A DNA stretch of 7,127 nucleotides from Acidobacteriaceae bacterium (GTDB lineage Bacteria > Acidobacteriota > Terriglobia > Terriglobales > Acidobacteriaceae): NCBI GenBank assembly GCA_027364815.1, contig DAHXOQ010000147.1, forward strand, positions 1-7,127. The letters run 5' to 3'. Shown one piece after another: positions 4,953-7,127 of the stretch. The position numbers and the translations under genes were made by a program. The stretch's first letter is position 1. The number at the start of each line of letters is the position of its first letter. Under the pieces are notes generated by a model. That model did not search any database, was not told where the DNA came from, and saw only the letters and a list, made by a program, of their open reading frames with translations.

Positions 4953-5867
4953 CTATTTTTTGTGGGGTATGGTGAGCGTGGCGTTAGAAGGAATTTTGTA
5001 GTGCTCGCCAAAGTTTCCCTGGTTGGTGCCGATTGATAGGCGGCCGCGGGAATCAATATAGAAGAGGTCCTTGCCGACTGGCACATCACTGAATGTTTTA
5101 ACAAAAGGCATTGTGTAGGGCTTTCCGGCAAGTGTGGCAGTGACATTGTCGCCGACTTTGTACCCTAGCAAAGCGAATGTTTCAGAGGGAACGTTGAGGA
5201 CCAGATTGCCAAAGGGGCCGTCGGTTCCGATTACGTTGGCATGGAGGCCGTCCGCGTCTACAGTGGCATTGTGAATTTCGATGCGGACGAGCTTGGCTGG
5301 GTCGATCGAGGGACCTGCCTGGGCAAAGTCGTCACCGCGGGCTGCATGGGCTCCGGCGGGCGAGAATATGTCGCGTCCATGAAATGTTGAAGAGATGCCG
5401 GAGCCGATCATCCAGGCTGGGTTGGTGATCTCGTGAACTTCGGCAATGCCGTCGCGGTCCTGCACCAGTGTGAGCAGGCCATTGTCGGGGAGGATGAAGA
5501 GCTGGCCGACTTTGGATTTGGCGATGATGGCCTTTCGTTTGGAGCCGACGGTCGGGTCAATGACAACGACGAAAACTGCGTCCTTGGGAAAGTAGGGAGC
5601 TGATCCGGCGAGGAAGCGCGCACCCATGGCGATATTGAAGGGCTGTGATTGATGGGTGATGTCGATGATGTGGACGCCGGGGGCAACGCCGTCCATCACG
5701 GCTTTGCAGATGCCCACGGCGTCGTCCTTCACGTCGAAGTCGGTCATGAAGCCGATAACCTTGGTGGCCGGCGCGTGCTGCTTGTGATGGCGGCAGCCGC
5801 TGACGAGAGTGGTTGCCGCGATGAGAGCGAGGAGTAGCGTGATGCTGATGCGGGAGGTGAGTTTCAT
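4953..5867 (-). CDS. DUF62 / SAM hydroxide adenosyltransferase-family lipoprotein
   Basis: The 304-residue product belongs to the DUF62 (SAM_HAT) family, whose studied members use S-adenosyl-L-methionine and water to give adenosine and methionine; relatives are the halogenating SalL and fluorinase enzymes. Motifs in order: TDFDVKDDAVG (42-52), DITH (69-72), VVIDPTVGSKR (101-111), LPDNGLL (126-132), STFHGRDIF (160-168) and DGPFGNLVLNVP (216-227). Asp104, Arg111 and His163 keep the 7- and 52-residue spacing I recall for the family's Asp-Arg-His triad (68, 75, 127 in an archaeal member). Unusually, residues 1-25 form a lipoprotein signal with lipobox VSGC (Cys25), so it should be exported and lipid-anchored, whereas characterised members are cytoplasmic. 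GAGG (5873-5876 on plus) lies five bases before the ATG. The frame stays open upstream to 6614, but that part overlaps the divergent gene and has no family match. Confidence 0.9.
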   Translation of the reverse strand: MKLTSRISITLLLALIAATTLVSGCRHHKQHAPATKVIGFMTDFDVKDDAVGICKAVMDGVAPGVHIIDITHQSQPFNIAMGARFLAGSAPYFPKDAVFVVVIDPTVGSKRKAIIAKSKVGQLFILPDNGLLTLVQDRDGIAEVHEITNPAWMIGSGISSTFHGRDIFSPAGAHAARGDDFAQAGPSIDPAKLVRIEIHNATVDADGLHANVIGTDGPFGNLVLNVPSETFALLGYKVGDNVTATLAGKPYTMPFVKTFSDVPVGKDLFYIDSRGRLSIGTNQGNFGEHYKIPSNATLTIPHKK

Positions 5868-5945
5868 GATGGCCTCGGGGAAATTTTTGTCTTCTCTAAA
5901 ATGTACAACTTTGTGGGGGTGCAAGTCTTCGGTAAGATCGAGAAT
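5868..5945. promoter_or_regulatory. Shared divergent promoter region of the DUF62 and NUP genes
   Basis: Only 78 bases separate the two start codons, so both promoters must be packed here or overlap. For the plus-strand gene TAAAAT (5897-5902) is a 5-of-6 match to a -10, without a clear -35. For the minus strand TTGCAC is a -35-like element, but no well-spaced -10 follows. TGTACA (5902-5907) is a 6-bp palindrome in the centre. Co-regulation is likely from geometry alone; the individual sites are weak calls. Confidence 0.45.
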
Positions 5946-7052
5946 ATGAGAGTTCATGGTTCGTTGGCGGCTTTGGCTTTGATAATTGTGGCAGCGGGAG
6001 CCTGTGCGCAGAGTGTTGTGCAGGCAGCCGGGAAAACCACGCAGCCCATCGTGGTGAAGGTGGTCGTCGTGGCGATGTTTGAGGTGGGCGCGGATACAGG
6101 GGATGCGCCGGGCGAGTTGCAGTATTGGGTGGAGCGCGATCATCTGGACAAGATCTACGAAGTTGCGGGTGCAGTGCATCCGGCGCGGATGAATGATCAG
6201 GGCGAGATGGCTGTCTTGACAGGCCTGGGACCGGCTCATGCGGCGGCGACGATTACTGCAATAGGTCTGGATAAGAGATTTGATTTCTCGCACGCGTATT
6301 GGATTGTGGCCGGGATTGCGGGCGGCGATCCGGAGCGGGTCTCGCTGGCCTCTGCGGCATGGGCACGGTGGGTGGTGGATGGGGATTTGGCGTATGAGTT
6401 GGATGGCAGAGAAATTCCCGAAGGCTGGAGTACGGGCTTGGTTCCGCTGCGGCAGAGCAAGCCGTTTGAGGAACCGGTGCAGGTAATTGAAGGCCAGGTC
6501 TTTGAGTTGAATCCGAAGCTGGCGCAGTGGGCGTTTGAGACGACCCAGGATGTGAAGTTGGGCGATACGCCAGAGATGGCTGCCGCAAGGAAACCGTATG
6601 CGCAGACAAGCCATGCTGACTCAGTTGGCCAGCGCGCTCCGTTTGTGCTGCTGGGGGATGAGCTTTCATCGGCACGGTATTGGCATGGAGCCAGGATGGA
6701 GGCTTGGGCGCGTGAGTGGATGAATTATTTCACCGGCGGCAAGGGCGTCTTTGCGACCAGCGCAATGGAAGATACAGGCACTCTCGATGCGTTGAAGAGA
6801 TTGAGCGCGAGCGGGCGTGTGGATTGGGGCCGCGTGATGGTGCTCAGGACGGTGAGTAATTATGATCGTCAGCCGCCAGGGTTGACGGCGGAGGAGAGTT
6901 TATTGAAGCAGCAATCCAGAAAGTCGGTAGCTTATCTGCCCTCGCTCGAGAGTGCGTATGCGGTGGGGCATAAAGTAGTGGGAGAGATTTTGAAGGATTG
7001 GCCCAACTGTGGAGAGGCCAGCGACGTCGTCGTATGTATGAGCGCGAAATAA
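5946..7052 (+). CDS. Purine nucleoside permease (NUP) family protein, exported
   Basis: The 368-residue product matches the NUP family, named after a Candida albicans protein linked to adenosine and guanosine uptake. Family signatures run throughout: MFEVGADTGDAPGELQYWVER (44-64, interrupted only by family-variable positions), TGLGPAHAAAT (92-102), YWIVAGIAGGDP (118-129), VVDGDLAYELDGREIP (143-158), YWHG (245-248), AMEDTGTL (273-280) and LRTVSNYD (300-307). Residues 1-21 are a Sec signal with an ACA cleavage site. There are no further membrane segments, so it cannot be a channel by itself; a periplasmic nucleoside-binding or nucleoside-cleaving role is more natural, since the family resembles nucleoside phosphorylases. 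The mature chain has only two cysteines, Cys355 and Cys364, a possible disulfide. The ATG at 5946 is preferred over one at 5901 because the signal peptide starts there; the ribosome site is weak. It is divergent from the DUF62 lipoprotein gene. Confidence 0.9.
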   Translation: MRVHGSLAALALIIVAAGACAQSVVQAAGKTTQPIVVKVVVVAMFEVGADTGDAPGELQYWVERDHLDKIYEVAGAVHPARMNDQGEMAVLTGLGPAHAAATITAIGLDKRFDFSHAYWIVAGIAGGDPERVSLASAAWARWVVDGDLAYELDGREIPEGWSTGLVPLRQSKPFEEPVQVIEGQVFELNPKLAQWAFETTQDVKLGDTPEMAAARKPYAQTSHADSVGQRAPFVLLGDELSSARYWHGARMEAWAREWMNYFTGGKGVFATSAMEDTGTLDALKRLSASGRVDWGRVMVLRTVSNYDRQPPGLTAEESLLKQQSRKSVAYLPSLESAYAVGHKVVGEILKDWPNCGEASDVVVCMSAK

Positions 7053-7127
7053 GAGCTCACTTTTTGCTAGCGAATCAAGTCGAGGGCAACTCTACAAATT
7101 CACGCACGCAAAACGATTCCAACCAAC

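Noticed and set aside
5868..6614. Upstream extension of the DUF62 frame by about 249 codons
   Set aside because: It would run antisense through the NUP gene. The DUF62 ATG at 5867 has a good ribosome site and starts a lipoprotein signal.

Overview
The window is a stretch of chromosome from a moderately GC-rich, Gram-negative-type bacterium. The best guess is an acidobacterium of class Terriglobia (Acidobacteriaceae; Granulicella, Terriglobus or Edaphobacter-like). This rests on overall protein style, four exported proteins, and an intergenic hairpin repeat at 4323-4413 of a kind I recall from Acidobacteriaceae. No database was searched, so the placement is inference. There is no phage, transposase, CRISPR array, tRNA or rRNA.

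Layout: a bidirectional terminator (10-50) closes a minus-strand SurA-like periplasmic chaperone gene (62-1852) with a long Lys/Ala/Pro-rich tail. A gene-free gap of 809 bp (1853-2661) separates it from a divergent plus-strand S41 carboxyl-terminal processing protease (2662-4275). The gap holds a strong hairpin, a heptanucleotide repeat tract, two copies of a 17-bp CTGTGA-type direct repeat, and a strongly C-rich, G-poor stretch that runs into a good extended -10 promoter. A second gap (4276-4616) holds a second heptad tract in the opposite orientation, a composite hairpin repeat, a terminator and a 22-bp direct repeat ahead of a small double-CDGSH iron-sulfur protein gene (4617-4856). A nested hairpin (4881-4924) separates that gene from a convergent minus-strand DUF62 / SAM hydroxide adenosyltransferase-family gene (4953-5867), which encodes a predicted lipoprotein. 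Only 78 bp away and divergent is a purine nucleoside permease (NUP)-family gene (5946-7052) with a Sec signal peptide. The last 75 bases hold nothing I can identify.

How the genes may work together: the left half is cell-envelope quality control (a chaperone and a protease, divergently placed). The right half pairs an apparently exported SAM-hydrolysing enzyme, whose family product is adenosine, with an apparently exported purine-nucleoside-handling protein. This suggests an extracytoplasmic SAM/adenosine salvage module. That pairing is the most interesting idea in the window and is inference from family membership, signal peptides and gene arrangement.
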